Positions 19,529-28,171 of a stretch of DNA of 64,000 bases are shown here, piece by piece. Source of the stretch: Herpetosiphon geysericola (GTDB taxonomy: Bacteria > Chloroflexota > Chloroflexia > Chloroflexales > Herpetosiphonaceae); assembly GCF_001306135.1 (NCBI RefSeq), contig NZ_LGKP01000035.1, positions 372,001 to 436,000 of the forward strand, in the 5' to 3' direction. The notes under the pieces are model-generated. The model ran no database searches. It was given only the letters and a program-made list of their open reading frames with translations, and was not told where the DNA came from. Made by a program: the position numbers and the translations under genes. Within the stretch, counting starts at the first letter, position 1; every line of letters begins with the position of its first letter.

Positions 19529-19542
19529 CAAACCTTAATTTT

Positions 19543-21045
19543 TTAGGCGGCTTTGCCAAGCATACTACCCAATTCACGCAGCTTTTGCGGCGTAAATAGG
19601 CCAAGATTTGGCACATACTGGGCTGTACCTTCGCGCCAGCCACGCAGCGCCAAGCCAATTTCTACCGCGTTGCGACACTCCAAAATTGCCAAAAGCTCGG
19701 CTTCGGCCACAAAGCCCGCTTGATCAAAGCGCAACGCCAAGCGGCTCCAGCGATCTGCTGGCTGTTGGGCTGGGGCAAGTTGTTCGAGTTGCGCCAACAC
19801 TGCCTGCATATCGGGCGTAGTTTGGTAAATCACTTTGGCAACTTGGCAATTGCGCAACAGGCTTTGATAGCTTTTCGCCACTACAACCAAAACTTTGGGT
19901 TGGCCGACCAAGCGTTGCGCCAAACTCGCTGCCATAGCTTCGGTAGCAGGCACAAAGATCGGAATCCGCTCGCTGCCACGTTGGGCAATAAAATCGGGTA
20001 CTAACAAGCGATGAGCCAAGCTAAATGGCACTGGGTCGCGGCGAATCCGCCAACCTGCATTGTTGCCTTTGCTCACGAAGCGGCTCCAAGCTTGGCTAAA
20101 TTGCTGTTCGAGCGTAGTTTCCCAGCTATCGCCGCTGGTGTTATGTTGATAGCGAGCTGTGCCACCAAGTACGGTTAACTCGCGCTTCGCAAGCTTAACC
20201 AAACTATTTTTGCCCTGCATATGCACCTGAATCAGGCCTTCGCTGGCAGTGTTGGGATGCGCCGCCAGCAAGCGCAACGCACAGCGGGCAATCCGCCGAC
20301 CAGTGCGGGTCCAATTGCCAAGCGCATCTTTGGCTCCATGCAAGGTCAACATTACGAACGTAGCCATACAATCTTCAGGCTCGCTTAATTCATAACGTAG
20401 ATTATAACGCTGGGCCAAGTTATGGGCAGAAACTGCCAAGGCATTAATATCGCCATCAAGCCGTAATTGCAGTGAGCGGCAATTGCGCAAGCCAGTTTCC
20501 AGCGAATGAAAATTGTATAGCGCCACAATCGCGCTTGGCTCTGGGCGTTCGGCGCTGCGCACCAACAAGGCTTCTTGCTCATCATCAAGGTAGAGCACCC
20601 GCTCAAATTGGCTGGCGGTTAGCCCCACCTCGCTAGCTAGTTGGTTGACTGCAGGCCAACGTTCGCTGGGCAAAATGAAGCCAGTGCTTTGATTGGCATA
20701 GGCATACAGCAAGGCTCGAAAATCGGCTGAATTGCGCAAACCACGTTCGGCCAATTGTTGGTACGTAGTTTGATCGAGCACTTCGGCGATTTGGGGCTGA
20801 TGCCAGCGATAGGTTTGGCGTAAACATGCCACCAAGCCACGCGCCAACTTGGGATCGCCGAAAAACTCCAGCAAGGTGGCGGCTTCAAATTCGCGCCGTG
20901 CCCGCCCAAGCATCTGCTCGTAGTAGCCAATCGCATACTCAATCGCGGCCAAGTAGCGATCATCACGCAATTGGTGCGGGTAGAGTTGGCGGCCAAGCTC
21001 GCCATTGCGGCTGGTATATTTGAAATCGGCTGGTGTAAATGACAT
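19543..21045 (-). CDS. DUF790 protein, Bax1-like putative nuclease
   Basis: 500 residues that resemble DUF790 (PF05626), the family of archaeal Bax1, the nuclease partner of XPB helicase. The N-terminus starts ADFKYTSRNGELGRQLYPHQL. The C-terminal nuclease-like region contains DSWETTLEQQF and LLVPDFIAQRGSERIPIF (Asp near residue 350). In the archaeal family the PDF is followed by an EIVGFWTPEYL-like stretch carrying a catalytic Glu and Lys; here that stretch reads IPIFVPATEAMA, so the active site may be eroded. The gene stands 218 bases downstream of the XPB-like helicase gene, on the same strand, which strengthens the assignment. A repeat island separates the two. Confidence 0.72.
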   Translation of the reverse strand: MSFTPADFKYTSRNGELGRQLYPHQLRDDRYLAAIEYAIGYYEQMLGRARREFEAATLLEFFGDPKLARGLVACLRQTYRWHQPQIAEVLDQTTYQQLAERGLRNSADFRALLYAYANQSTGFILPSERWPAVNQLASEVGLTASQFERVLYLDDEQEALLVRSAERPEPSAIVALYNFHSLETGLRNCRSLQLRLDGDINALAVSAHNLAQRYNLRYELSEPEDCMATFVMLTLHGAKDALGNWTRTGRRIARCALRLLAAHPNTASEGLIQVHMQGKNSLVKLAKRELTVLGGTARYQHNTSGDSWETTLEQQFSQAWSRFVSKGNNAGWRIRRDPVPFSLAHRLLVPDFIAQRGSERIPIFVPATEAMAASLAQRLVGQPKVLVVVAKSYQSLLRNCQVAKVIYQTTPDMQAVLAQLEQLAPAQQPADRWSRLALRFDQAGFVAEAELLAILECRNAVEIGLALRGWREGTAQYVPNLGLFTPQKLRELGSMLGKAA

Positions 21046-21077
21046 AATTATTCCAATGCTACAAAGGCTAAGCTGAT

Positions 21078-21263
21078 TGATCCACGAAGAACACGAAGGG
21101 CACGAAGGGCTATAACCGCTAAGGACGCGAAGATCGCGAAGGTTTCTCTTTCCAAAGCCTTACGCTTCATCCCTCATCCCTCATCCTTCGCTACTCTGCG
21201 CCTCTGCGTTAAATCCTAATCCCTGATCGTGAGCCTTCATCCCTCATAATTCATCCTTCATCC
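21078..21263. repeat. Mosaic short-word repeat island 3
   Basis: Between the helicase and Bax1-like genes: CACGAAGAA, CACGAAGGG and CGCGAAG units (21081-21142), CTTCATCCCTCATCC words (21166 and 21236), a CTGCGCCTCTGCGTT word (21196) and CCTAATCCCTGATC words. The last CATCCTT unit abuts the stop codon of the helicase gene. Confidence 0.8.
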
Positions 21264-22571
21264 TTAACTATTGCTCTGCTGATTATGCGCGGCCACAGCT
21301 TTTTTGCGGCGGCGCGCAGTCTGAACTTCGCTGGTGTTGCGGGTAACCAACTCGTAGAGCAAGGCTTCATCGGGTTTTTTGCGCAATACCCGCCCTAAGC
21401 GCTGAATATATTCGCGGGCAGTGGCTGAACCGCTGACCACAATCGCCACGTTGGCATCAGGCACATCAACGCCCTCGTTGAGCACCCGACCCGTGACCAA
21501 CTTAGAATAGCGTCCAGACCGAAAGCCATCCAAAATCGATTTACGTTCATCAGCCGCCGTGCGATAGGTAATGCTGGGGATGGCAAACTGACGGCTGATC
21601 GTGTTGACCAAGGTGTTGTATTCAGAAAAGATAATGACTTTATCGTTGGGATGCTGGCTGAGCAATTGGCCAACATGCTCAAGCTTTTTCTCGGCATTGA
21701 GCGCAATCATGCGCGCTTGATGCTGCGCTTGTAAGGCATTGCGGGCTTGGGGATCGCTGCCAGAGCGCCGAATCAATTCGCCAAAGAAATCACCACCGCT
21801 AGCCAATTTATGCCGATGCTTGGCCAAAAACCAGCGCCATGTGGTCATTAAGGTTTCGTAGCGCACTAATTCATCGGCGGTCAGATCGACTAAAATTCGT
21901 TTTTCGCGGAATTTGGCAATATGGCCTTCTTCGGCTAAGTCGTTGGGTGCACGCCGATAGACGACCTTGCCAACCAAGCGATCGAGTGCTGAATGCGCGC
22001 CATCGCTGCGTTCGGGCGTGGCAGTTAAGCCCAAGCGATAGGGCGTGCGGCTGCGTAGGGCAATTGTGCTATAGGCAGGTGAAGGCAAATGATGCACTTC
22101 ATCGCAAATGAGCAAACCCAAATTTTCCAGCGGGGCATCGGGCATGGCCGCCGAAGCATAGGTGATGACAGTGATTGGCCGCCATTCGCGCTGGCCATCT
22201 CCAACCACGCCCACAAATTTGGGATCGAGCGCCAAGGTTTGGATCACGGTGTCGCGCCATTGGTAGAGCAATTCAATCGTGGGCACGACGATCAGGGTGC
22301 GCAAGCCTAGCTTGGCAATTGCCAACATCGCGGTGATCGTTTTGCCAGCACCGGTTGGCAGCACAATCACCCCACGCCCTTCGTTGGCCGTCCAAGCAGC
22401 GACAGCCTCGGTTTGGTAGGGACGCGGGGCGAATTGCAATTTGGCTTTGAAGCCGCCCTGCAAACTGACATCAACTTCGGGCAAATCCTCATCTGGTTCG
22501 TCAAGCAGGCTTGCATCAAGCAAACTTGCCTCGTCGAGCAGCCATTCTTCTTGGGTGGCAGTTCGAGTCAT
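21264..22571 (-). CDS. XPB-like DEAD/DEAH-box helicase
   Basis: 435 residues of superfamily 2. After an acidic N-terminal tail come FAPRPYQTEAVAAW, Walker A LPTGAGKT (71-78), DEVHH (motif II, near 157), GLTATPERSDGAH (motif III region), and the C-terminal motifs IIFSEYN, GRVLNEGVDVPDANVAIV and QRLGRVLRKKPDEA. The two RecA cores and the short spacing are those of XPB/RAD25-type helicases, which open DNA at lesions. The start at 22571 follows AGGAGG that overlaps the stop codon of the upstream HhH gene, so the two are translationally coupled. The Bax1-like gene follows. Together they suggest an archaeal-type nucleotide-excision module; a type I or BREX-related helicase is less likely. Confidence 0.85.
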   Translation of the reverse strand: MTRTATQEEWLLDEASLLDASLLDEPDEDLPEVDVSLQGGFKAKLQFAPRPYQTEAVAAWTANEGRGVIVLPTGAGKTITAMLAIAKLGLRTLIVVPTIELLYQWRDTVIQTLALDPKFVGVVGDGQREWRPITVITYASAAMPDAPLENLGLLICDEVHHLPSPAYSTIALRSRTPYRLGLTATPERSDGAHSALDRLVGKVVYRRAPNDLAEEGHIAKFREKRILVDLTADELVRYETLMTTWRWFLAKHRHKLASGGDFFGELIRRSGSDPQARNALQAQHQARMIALNAEKKLEHVGQLLSQHPNDKVIIFSEYNTLVNTISRQFAIPSITYRTAADERKSILDGFRSGRYSKLVTGRVLNEGVDVPDANVAIVVSGSATAREYIQRLGRVLRKKPDEALLYELVTRNTSEVQTARRRKKAVAAHNQQSNS

Positions 22572-22579
22572 GCATCCTC

Positions 22580-23125
22580 CTAGGCGGCTTTTTGCCCATA
22601 CTCCCATAAGGTTGGTTGGGTATAGATGATGTTGCTGCTGCGAGCGCTGTGGGCTGCATTGGCTGGTGGTGGTGGATCGTCGGGAAACATGTTCGAAACA
22701 ATTAGGTCGGCGCGTTGCGGGCCTACGCCCCAAATTGCGGTCAGCCGTTGGTAGGCTGCTTCGCGCAACAAGGCCGAAAGCTCAAGCTCGCCCAGTTCTT
22801 GGCTGATGCGTTCGGCCAAAATTGGCCCAATGCCAGCAATTTTGAGCAAGCGTTGTTGGCTCACTGGCAGCAAGGCACACAGATCTTCGTAGAAATCTAA
22901 TTGGCCTTGGGCTGCAAGCACCGTGATTTTGCGGGTGAGGCTGGCCCCAAGTTTGTTGAGCCCTAACGGCTTGCCTGCTAAAGCGCGTTCGGTGAGGGAA
23001 TGGCGTAGGCGGAGAATTGCCCGCGCAACTTCGCCATAGCGCCGCACTCGATAGGGATTGGCGTTTTGACGCTTGAGCAGCGTGGCAATATTAAACAGAA
23101 TTTGGGCAATTGCGCGATTATTCAT
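22580..23125 (-). CDS. Helix-hairpin-helix protein, PolX N-terminal-like
   Basis: 181 residues. The first 90 (AIAQILFNIATLLKRQNANPYRVRRYGEVARAI) resemble the 8-kDa lyase-like N-terminal domain of family X polymerases. Two HhH motifs follow: IAGIGPILAERI (about 96-107) and IWGVGPQRADLI (131-142). No nucleotidyltransferase or PHP domain is present, so this is a stand-alone DNA-binding protein. The ATG at 23125 follows GGTGA; a GTG at 23137 is possible. It is the first gene of the set, with a good promoter upstream, and is only 8 bases from the helicase start. Its likely role is DNA or lesion binding for the helicase. Confidence 0.75.
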   Translation of the reverse strand: MNNRAIAQILFNIATLLKRQNANPYRVRRYGEVARAILRLRHSLTERALAGKPLGLNKLGASLTRKITVLAAQGQLDFYEDLCALLPVSQQRLLKIAGIGPILAERISQELGELELSALLREAAYQRLTAIWGVGPQRADLIVSNMFPDDPPPPANAAHSARSSNIIYTQPTLWEYGQKAA

Positions 23126-23188
23126 GGCTATCACCAAAGCTTTCTACTCGTTCAAACGTACTGTGTCTGTGATGAAACATCTGTGCTA

Positions 23189-23216
23189 ATTATACTACAT
23201 TTAAGCTTAATCGCAA
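23189..23216 (-). promoter_or_regulatory. Promoter of the HhH-XPB operon
   Basis: On the minus strand TTGCGA (23216-23211), a 16-base spacer and TATAAT (23194-23189) lie about 64 bases before the HhH start. Confidence 0.6.
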
Positions 23217-23295
23217 GCCTTATTATGTTGATCTGACCGATTCATAGAGGTCGTTAACGTAAGCAAAGTATAGCCTGAGCATGTGACAAAAACCG

Positions 23296-23532
23296 TCACA
23301 AACTGCTTTTGGGCTGAATCTGAATCTCTAAATCGCCAGCCTTGATGCCATTAAAAAGCTGGCGCGGAATCGTCACCGCCGCATAGCCAGTTGCATCAAA
23401 GCGCCGTTCGATGCTGAAATGTGGGGTCGCAATATTCACAAGCTGGGCATACGCCGCCTCACAATGAATCAGCAAAGCCCAATCGCCGTTGGCTAGCTCT
23501 TGGGCTTCGAGATCATAGAGATAATTCGGCAT
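23296..23532 (-). CDS. Small protein of unknown function
   Basis: 78 residues with no recognised domain. It is moderately acidic, with an alternating pattern of hydrophobic residues (DWALLIHCEAAYAQLVNI) suggesting a small alpha/beta fold. AAGGAAC precedes the ATG by 7 bases. A TGTGAC/GTCACA hairpin (23282-23300) overlaps the stop codon. It sits between the HhH-XPB operon and the giant WD40 protein, 83 bases from the latter, and reads in the same direction, so it could be co-transcribed with that gene. Confidence 0.6.
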   Translation of the reverse strand: MPNYLYDLEAQELANGDWALLIHCEAAYAQLVNIATPHFSIERRFDATGYAAVTIPRQLFNGIKAGDLEIQIQPKSSL

Positions 23533-23615
23533 TGACCGTTCCTTTCATGAATCAGCTTCATTTTTTGCAACGCCGCCGATTGTACCAGAACATGGGGTGT
23601 AGATGTGAATAACCG

Positions 23616-26600
23616 CTACTTAATCACTGCGCCTAAATTGAGCAAACTTGCTTGTTCTGCTGGATTGAGGCCAGTTGCTTGCTTGATGCTAAGGCCTTGA
23701 TAGGGGTGGTCGCCATGCAGCCGTTTGCGCAATTTGCCGGTGGCTAAATCCCAAATCGTAATCGTACCTTGCTGATCGCCAGTGATTAACAGTTGGCTAT
23801 CAGCGCTCAGGTACGCACTATCCAAGGCTGCCAGATGCTCAAAACGCTGGACTATTTGGCGGTTCTGCCAATCCCAAATTAGTGCCAACGAACCAGCTAC
23901 AATCACAATCCAACGCCCATCCGCCGACCATTGCACTTTTTTGAGTAAGCCTGGTTTATGCAAGGCGATAATCTCATATTGCTCGGTGCTGAGATCCCAA
24001 ATTCGTACCTGTTGGTCTGTTGCCGCACTAACAATATGGCGTTGATTGGGGCTAAAGCTCAGGCTGATGATGCTGGCACTATGGCCCGCCAATAAGCCAA
24101 CACAACTGTGTTCGTTAATGCCCCAAATACGAATTGTCTGGTCGGCGCTGCCAGTCGCCAACAAATTGCCGTTGTGGCTCCAGGCCAAGGTTGTTACCAA
24201 ATCATCGTGGCAAGCAAAAACATGGCTAATGTGGCCATGCGGCAGCGACCAAATATGCACCGTGTGATCTTCGCTGCAACTGGCGAGCATGCTGCCATCG
24301 GGCCGAAAGGCCAACGCCCGAATTAAGCCCTGATGGCCAGTTAAAATCATGGTCAATTGCAAGCGCTGACAATCCCAAATTTGAATCAGCTGCTCTTTGC
24401 TCAGTGCCAAACTGTGGCTGGCTTGATGATAGGCCAATTCGCGCCCATTATTGGTTTCTGGTGGTAAATTGAGGTGATAATATGGCTCAGTTAGTTGCCA
24501 TAATGTGACAGCTTGCGCTTCGCTGGAACTAAACAATAAAGCGTTATTTGGGCTTAATGCGAGGCTGCGCACCCCGCCGCGATAGCCTTGCAGCGTGTGA
24601 ATTAAGCGCCCGCTGGCTTGCTCCCAAATTCGCAGGCTTTGATCGCTGCTCACCGAATAGAGCCGCGCGCCATCGCGACTGTAGCGCAACGCCCGCACCC
24701 AATGCTGATGCCCATACAACATATGGGTCAAATTGGCGCTTTGGACTTGCCAAACCCGAATACATTGATCGATGCCAGCAGTAGCCAAATTGGCGCCATC
24801 AGGGCTAAATTGCAAATCAAACACGCGATCATCGTTGGCTAGGCTGGTGATTAACTGATTATCCTGAAGATCCCACAGATAGACATCGCCATCAAGCCCA
24901 GTGCCAGCTAAAATTGTGGTATCAGGGCTGAATGCCAAGAGCTGAATTGGCTCGTGATGAGTCGTTAACGTGCTTTGATAGCGCAAATGCTGTCCATGCC
25001 AGAGCTTGATTTGGCGATCAATCCCAGCGGTTGCCAAAAGCTGACCATCGGCGCTCAATTGAATGCTGCTGAGGCCGCCACTATGCACATTGATTGTTTG
25101 CAAACATTTGCCACTCAGCCGATCCCACACCCGCAACTCACCATCGCTGCTGGCGCTCATCAGCTGCTGCGATTGCGGCGCAACCACCACGCCAATTACT
25201 GGCTGGGTGTGGCCAACGAACATCCGTGGATTGTGGCCTTGGCTGGCTTCCCACAAGCGAATGATGCCATCGTTGCCAGCGCTAATGAGATAGCGGCCAT
25301 CGCTGCTAAAACTCAGCGTGCGCACGCCATCGTGGTTGCTTGGCACATGCCAGAGTTTGCGCAGATCCAAGCTTTGCCAAACGATTAACTCATCATCGGC
25401 GGTAGCGACGGCCAAAAACCGATCTGCGGGATCGCGGGCGAGGGCAATTAATGGGCCAAATTGTTCGCTAAACACCGTGCGCGAAAGGTCGCTATAGCTC
25501 AAATCGAGCTGTTTGGGCGTGAGGCCGCGCAGATTAGCTTGCCACAATGGTTTATGCCGAAAATCAAATTGGCTAAGATCGGCCTTGAGTTCAACCAGCA
25601 AATTAAAAATATTGCCTGGCGCATAGCCCATTTCCAACGTACTCAACCCTTGCATCGTTTGCAGCAATTGACGCAGGGTCGTCAACAAGCGTTCTTGGCC
25701 AAGCTCGACAAAAATTCGGTGCAGCAATGGCCGCAAAATGGCCCGACTTTGGTGCTCGCGAATGCTATCGAGGCTATTGGCTTTAATTAGCGCGTGGCGA
25801 TAGAGCAACCCTTGGGTTCCATCAAGCAATTCTTGGGCAATCTGGTCGATCAAGCGGTCGGTGGTGTATTCGAGCACTACGTTATGCAGCATAAACCCAT
25901 CTTGGTGGCGCTCAACGAGTGAGCGGCGCAGCAACGATTCAAGGGTTTCGAGCAGCATATGTTGATATTTCGAGCGCACCAAATCGTGCTTCAGTTCAGC
26001 CAATTTGACGGTGTGGCGTTCGATTGCTAGCCAATACAATAATTCTTGTTCTTGGTCGGATAAACGCTCGAATTGCTGGGCTAAGATTGTGCGCACATCG
26101 CCAAAAATCAGCTCTTCGTGCTGCAAAAACTCGGCAATTTGGCCAAAAAACATGGTTTTGATCACTTGGGCAACCAATTTTAAGGCCAACGGATTGCCAG
26201 TGTAATGCTTGATTAGTTCCTGCCAGAGTTGCGGCGTACCATACAACTCCTGATTATCGAGCAACATTTGAGCATCATCGCGGATCAAACCAGTGAGCAC
26301 CATTGAGCGGGTGTGTACACCTTCGAGCCGATTGAACTCATAGGGTTTTTCGCGGCTGGTCACAATCAAACAGCTTTCGTGGGCACGTTCGCTAATTGCC
26401 TGAAACAGTTGGGCATATTGCTCGTAGCCCTCGCGATAGCGCCCAGCTGGATAATTGGGCTGCAAAATTGCCTCAATATTATCGAGAATCAATAGGCAGC
26501 GAGTGGTGCGCAAATAATCAATCAAGACACTTAAACGCTGCTCAAATTGGGCGGGATAGGCCGAATTGGGGCTGGGAATAATCCGATGTAGGCATTCCAA

Positions 26601-27245
26601 GAGAAAATCATTTGCATGTTGGCCTTGTTGCAACGAACGCCAAACAAGCACTTTAAAATCATCTTGGGCTTGTTGGGCAACCTTGGTTGCAAGGCTGGTT
26701 TTGCCCATGCCGCCCAGCCCAATAATTGCCACCAAGCGGCAACGGTCAAGCTGCAGCCACTTCACCAAGGTCGCAGTTTCATCCTCGCGGCCAACAAAAT
26801 TTTGCACATCGGGCGCATCGCCCCAATCGTGCAACACGCCCATCAACGGCCCAGTTTTGGCTTGCTCCTGCTTTTGTTGCTGCACCTCGGCCAAGTAGGC
26901 GTTGGCCAGTTGTTGCAAGGCCTGCCAAGTTGCCAGTGGAGCGAAATCAATTGCATACTCGCTGAGAGCGAACTGAATCGTTGCCAACAACTGCTGTTCA
27001 GCCAAGCCCCGCTGGTAGGGCGGTAAATCCAACTGATCGATCACCAGTTGGGCGAGGGCTGCGATATAGCCTAGTGGGCATAAAATTTGATCATTTTCAT
27101 AGCGCATAATCGTGGTATGCGCCAGCCCAAAATGGCGGGCAGCCCGATTTTTTGAGCGAAAAACCCATGAACGCAAATCGCCCAGAAATGCGCCAAGCCC
27201 TTCGGTTGCATGAAAAACAGGCAACGATAAAACAGCGTTTGTCAT
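23616..27245 (-). CDS. STAND ATPase: HTH, NB-ARC and 14 WD40 repeats
   Basis: 1209 residues. Residues 1-90 form an XRE-like helix-turn-helix (SKNRAARHFGLAHTTIMRYEND). A linker DWGDAPDVQNFVGRE leads to an NB-ARC NTPase with Walker A GLGGMGKT (176-183) and Walker B CLLILDNIEAIL. A helical arm (about 400-600) follows, then WD40 repeats to the end. I count 14 blade ends (LIVWQS, IRLWEA, LRVWDR, IKLWHG, VYLWDL, IRVWQV, LRIWEQ, VTLWQL, IQIWDC, VHIWSL, IRIWGI, VRIWDL, ALIWDW, ITIWDL), enough for two seven-bladed propellers. Such proteins act as ligand-triggered switches in regulation, programmed death or phage defence; the role here is unknown. The start has GAGG 6 bases upstream. Confidence 0.9.
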   Translation of the reverse strand: MTNAVLSLPVFHATEGLGAFLGDLRSWVFRSKNRAARHFGLAHTTIMRYENDQILCPLGYIAALAQLVIDQLDLPPYQRGLAEQQLLATIQFALSEYAIDFAPLATWQALQQLANAYLAEVQQQKQEQAKTGPLMGVLHDWGDAPDVQNFVGREDETATLVKWLQLDRCRLVAIIGLGGMGKTSLATKVAQQAQDDFKVLVWRSLQQGQHANDFLLECLHRIIPSPNSAYPAQFEQRLSVLIDYLRTTRCLLILDNIEAILQPNYPAGRYREGYEQYAQLFQAISERAHESCLIVTSREKPYEFNRLEGVHTRSMVLTGLIRDDAQMLLDNQELYGTPQLWQELIKHYTGNPLALKLVAQVIKTMFFGQIAEFLQHEELIFGDVRTILAQQFERLSDQEQELLYWLAIERHTVKLAELKHDLVRSKYQHMLLETLESLLRRSLVERHQDGFMLHNVVLEYTTDRLIDQIAQELLDGTQGLLYRHALIKANSLDSIREHQSRAILRPLLHRIFVELGQERLLTTLRQLLQTMQGLSTLEMGYAPGNIFNLLVELKADLSQFDFRHKPLWQANLRGLTPKQLDLSYSDLSRTVFSEQFGPLIALARDPADRFLAVATADDELIVWQSLDLRKLWHVPSNHDGVRTLSFSSDGRYLISAGNDGIIRLWEASQGHNPRMFVGHTQPVIGVVVAPQSQQLMSASSDGELRVWDRLSGKCLQTINVHSGGLSSIQLSADGQLLATAGIDRQIKLWHGQHLRYQSTLTTHHEPIQLLAFSPDTTILAGTGLDGDVYLWDLQDNQLITSLANDDRVFDLQFSPDGANLATAGIDQCIRVWQVQSANLTHMLYGHQHWVRALRYSRDGARLYSVSSDQSLRIWEQASGRLIHTLQGYRGGVRSLALSPNNALLFSSSEAQAVTLWQLTEPYYHLNLPPETNNGRELAYHQASHSLALSKEQLIQIWDCQRLQLTMILTGHQGLIRALAFRPDGSMLASCSEDHTVHIWSLPHGHISHVFACHDDLVTTLAWSHNGNLLATGSADQTIRIWGINEHSCVGLLAGHSASIISLSFSPNQRHIVSAATDQQVRIWDLSTEQYEIIALHKPGLLKKVQWSADGRWIVIVAGSLALIWDWQNRQIVQRFEHLAALDSAYLSADSQLLITGDQQGTITIWDLATGKLRKRLHGDHPYQGLSIKQATGLNPAEQASLLNLGAVIK

Positions 27246-27305
27246 GACAAACCTCATTCTGCGCTGGAAAAAATATCAAGCTCGGTAGTAACGAATTATG
27301 CCTGA

Positions 27306-27334
27306 ATGATAGATGCAAGCTCGTAGAACTTCAA
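27306..27334 (-). promoter_or_regulatory. Promoter of the STAND ATPase gene
   Basis: On the minus strand TTGAAG (27334-27329), a 17-base spacer and TATCAT (27311-27306) lie about 61 bases before the start codon. Confidence 0.5.
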
Positions 27335-27410
27335 GAGCGAGAAGGCTAGTGCCAAAGTACTATTTTTAACCGTAGTTTAACGGGTTAATTGGGGAGTCAC
27401 CGCGAAGGTT

Positions 27411-27842
27411 TAATCCACGAAGCGCACGAAGAGCACGAAGGGTCAGGAACCGCGAAGAGCGCGAAGCGCACGAAGGGGGAATAGAACCATACTCACAATC
27501 CACGGAGAAACATGAGGGGGTGCTGGGGGATGAAAACCCCGGCGTTTCCCTCCAGCGGAGGGACGGAAGGGAGGAGAAATGATGATGAGGTGAAAATCAA
27601 AAATCAGAAGTCAGAAGTCAAAATAGGAATCAGGATGACATTTTTAACGCAGCGGCGCAGAGGAACCGATGGCTATGGGCTATTGGCTTTGGGCTGGCGA
27701 GAGCATAATCCTAAAAATCTGTGCCAATCTGTGGCCAACGAAAAGGATGAGGGATGAAAGATCAAAAATCACTAACCCATAGCCCAAAGCCTATAGCCAT
27801 GCTTCGTGCAATTCGTGACTAAAAAATAGCCTTCGTGGGCTA
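27411..27842. repeat. Mosaic short-word repeat island 4
   Basis: The 926-base gap between the STAND ATPase and coxB is filled mostly with repeat words. They include CACGAAG(C/A)GC and CGCGAAGAG units (27413-27478), a two-hairpin repeat (27514-27576), AATCAAAAATCAGAAGTCAGAAG words (27597-27620), a GCAGCGGCGCAGAGG word, CTATGGGCTATTGGC and CCCATAGCCCAAAGCC words, a GAGGGATGAAAGATC word, and inverted CTTCGTGCAATTCGTG units. No gene is supported. Confidence 0.8.
27514..27576 (+). repeat. Dispersed two-hairpin repeat, copy 3
   Basis: GCTGGGG/CCCCGGC-type first hairpin, then CCCTCC-AGC-GGAGGG and GACGGAAGGGAGG. The second stem differs from copy 2 at a paired position on both sides (G-C to T-A). 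Confidence 0.75.
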
Positions 27843-27879
27843 GTGGCCAAGATTGGGCCAAAAATTGCGCGCAAAATAT

Positions 27880-27909
27880 TTAGACAGCGCTAGCAAGATT
27901 TGATACTAT
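27880..27909 (+). promoter_or_regulatory. coxB operon promoter candidate P1
   Basis: TTAGAC (27880-27885), an 18-base spacer and TACTAT (27904-27909). Confidence 0.4.
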
Positions 27910-27956
27910 CCCAGTTAGCGACCAAATCGCAGCCCTGTACCTATCCATATGTCAAC

Positions 27957-27984
27957 TTGAGACTTTTTGATAACAGTGTACAAT
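27957..27984 (+). promoter_or_regulatory. coxB operon promoter candidate P2
   Basis: TTGAGA (27957-27962), a 16-base spacer and TACAAT (27979-27984), leaving a leader of about 180 bases before coxB. Confidence 0.45.
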
Positions 27985-28171
27985 TGGGGTGATAGCGAAC
28001 CAGTAACTCCCCCAACTCCAAGTTCATGCCACCACGAGATTGCGCGTGGGCGGTTTGAGTGGGGTTGACTCTGATTTAGTAGTAGTGGAAAGGCCAATCG
28101 TTTGGCTTGGTGGCGGATGTTCGCGGTGCCAACCACGATTTGGAGAACACGGTCTTAGCAAGGAGGCATGG

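Noticed and set aside
23616-25500. DNA-level tandem repeat in the WD40 region
   Set aside because: The repetition is at protein level only; nucleotide copies are strongly diverged, as expected of old WD40 blades.
27512-27757. 81-codon frame in the gap before coxB
   Set aside because: It consists of repeat words (two-hairpin element plus AATCAGAAGTCAGAAG units), not coding sequence.
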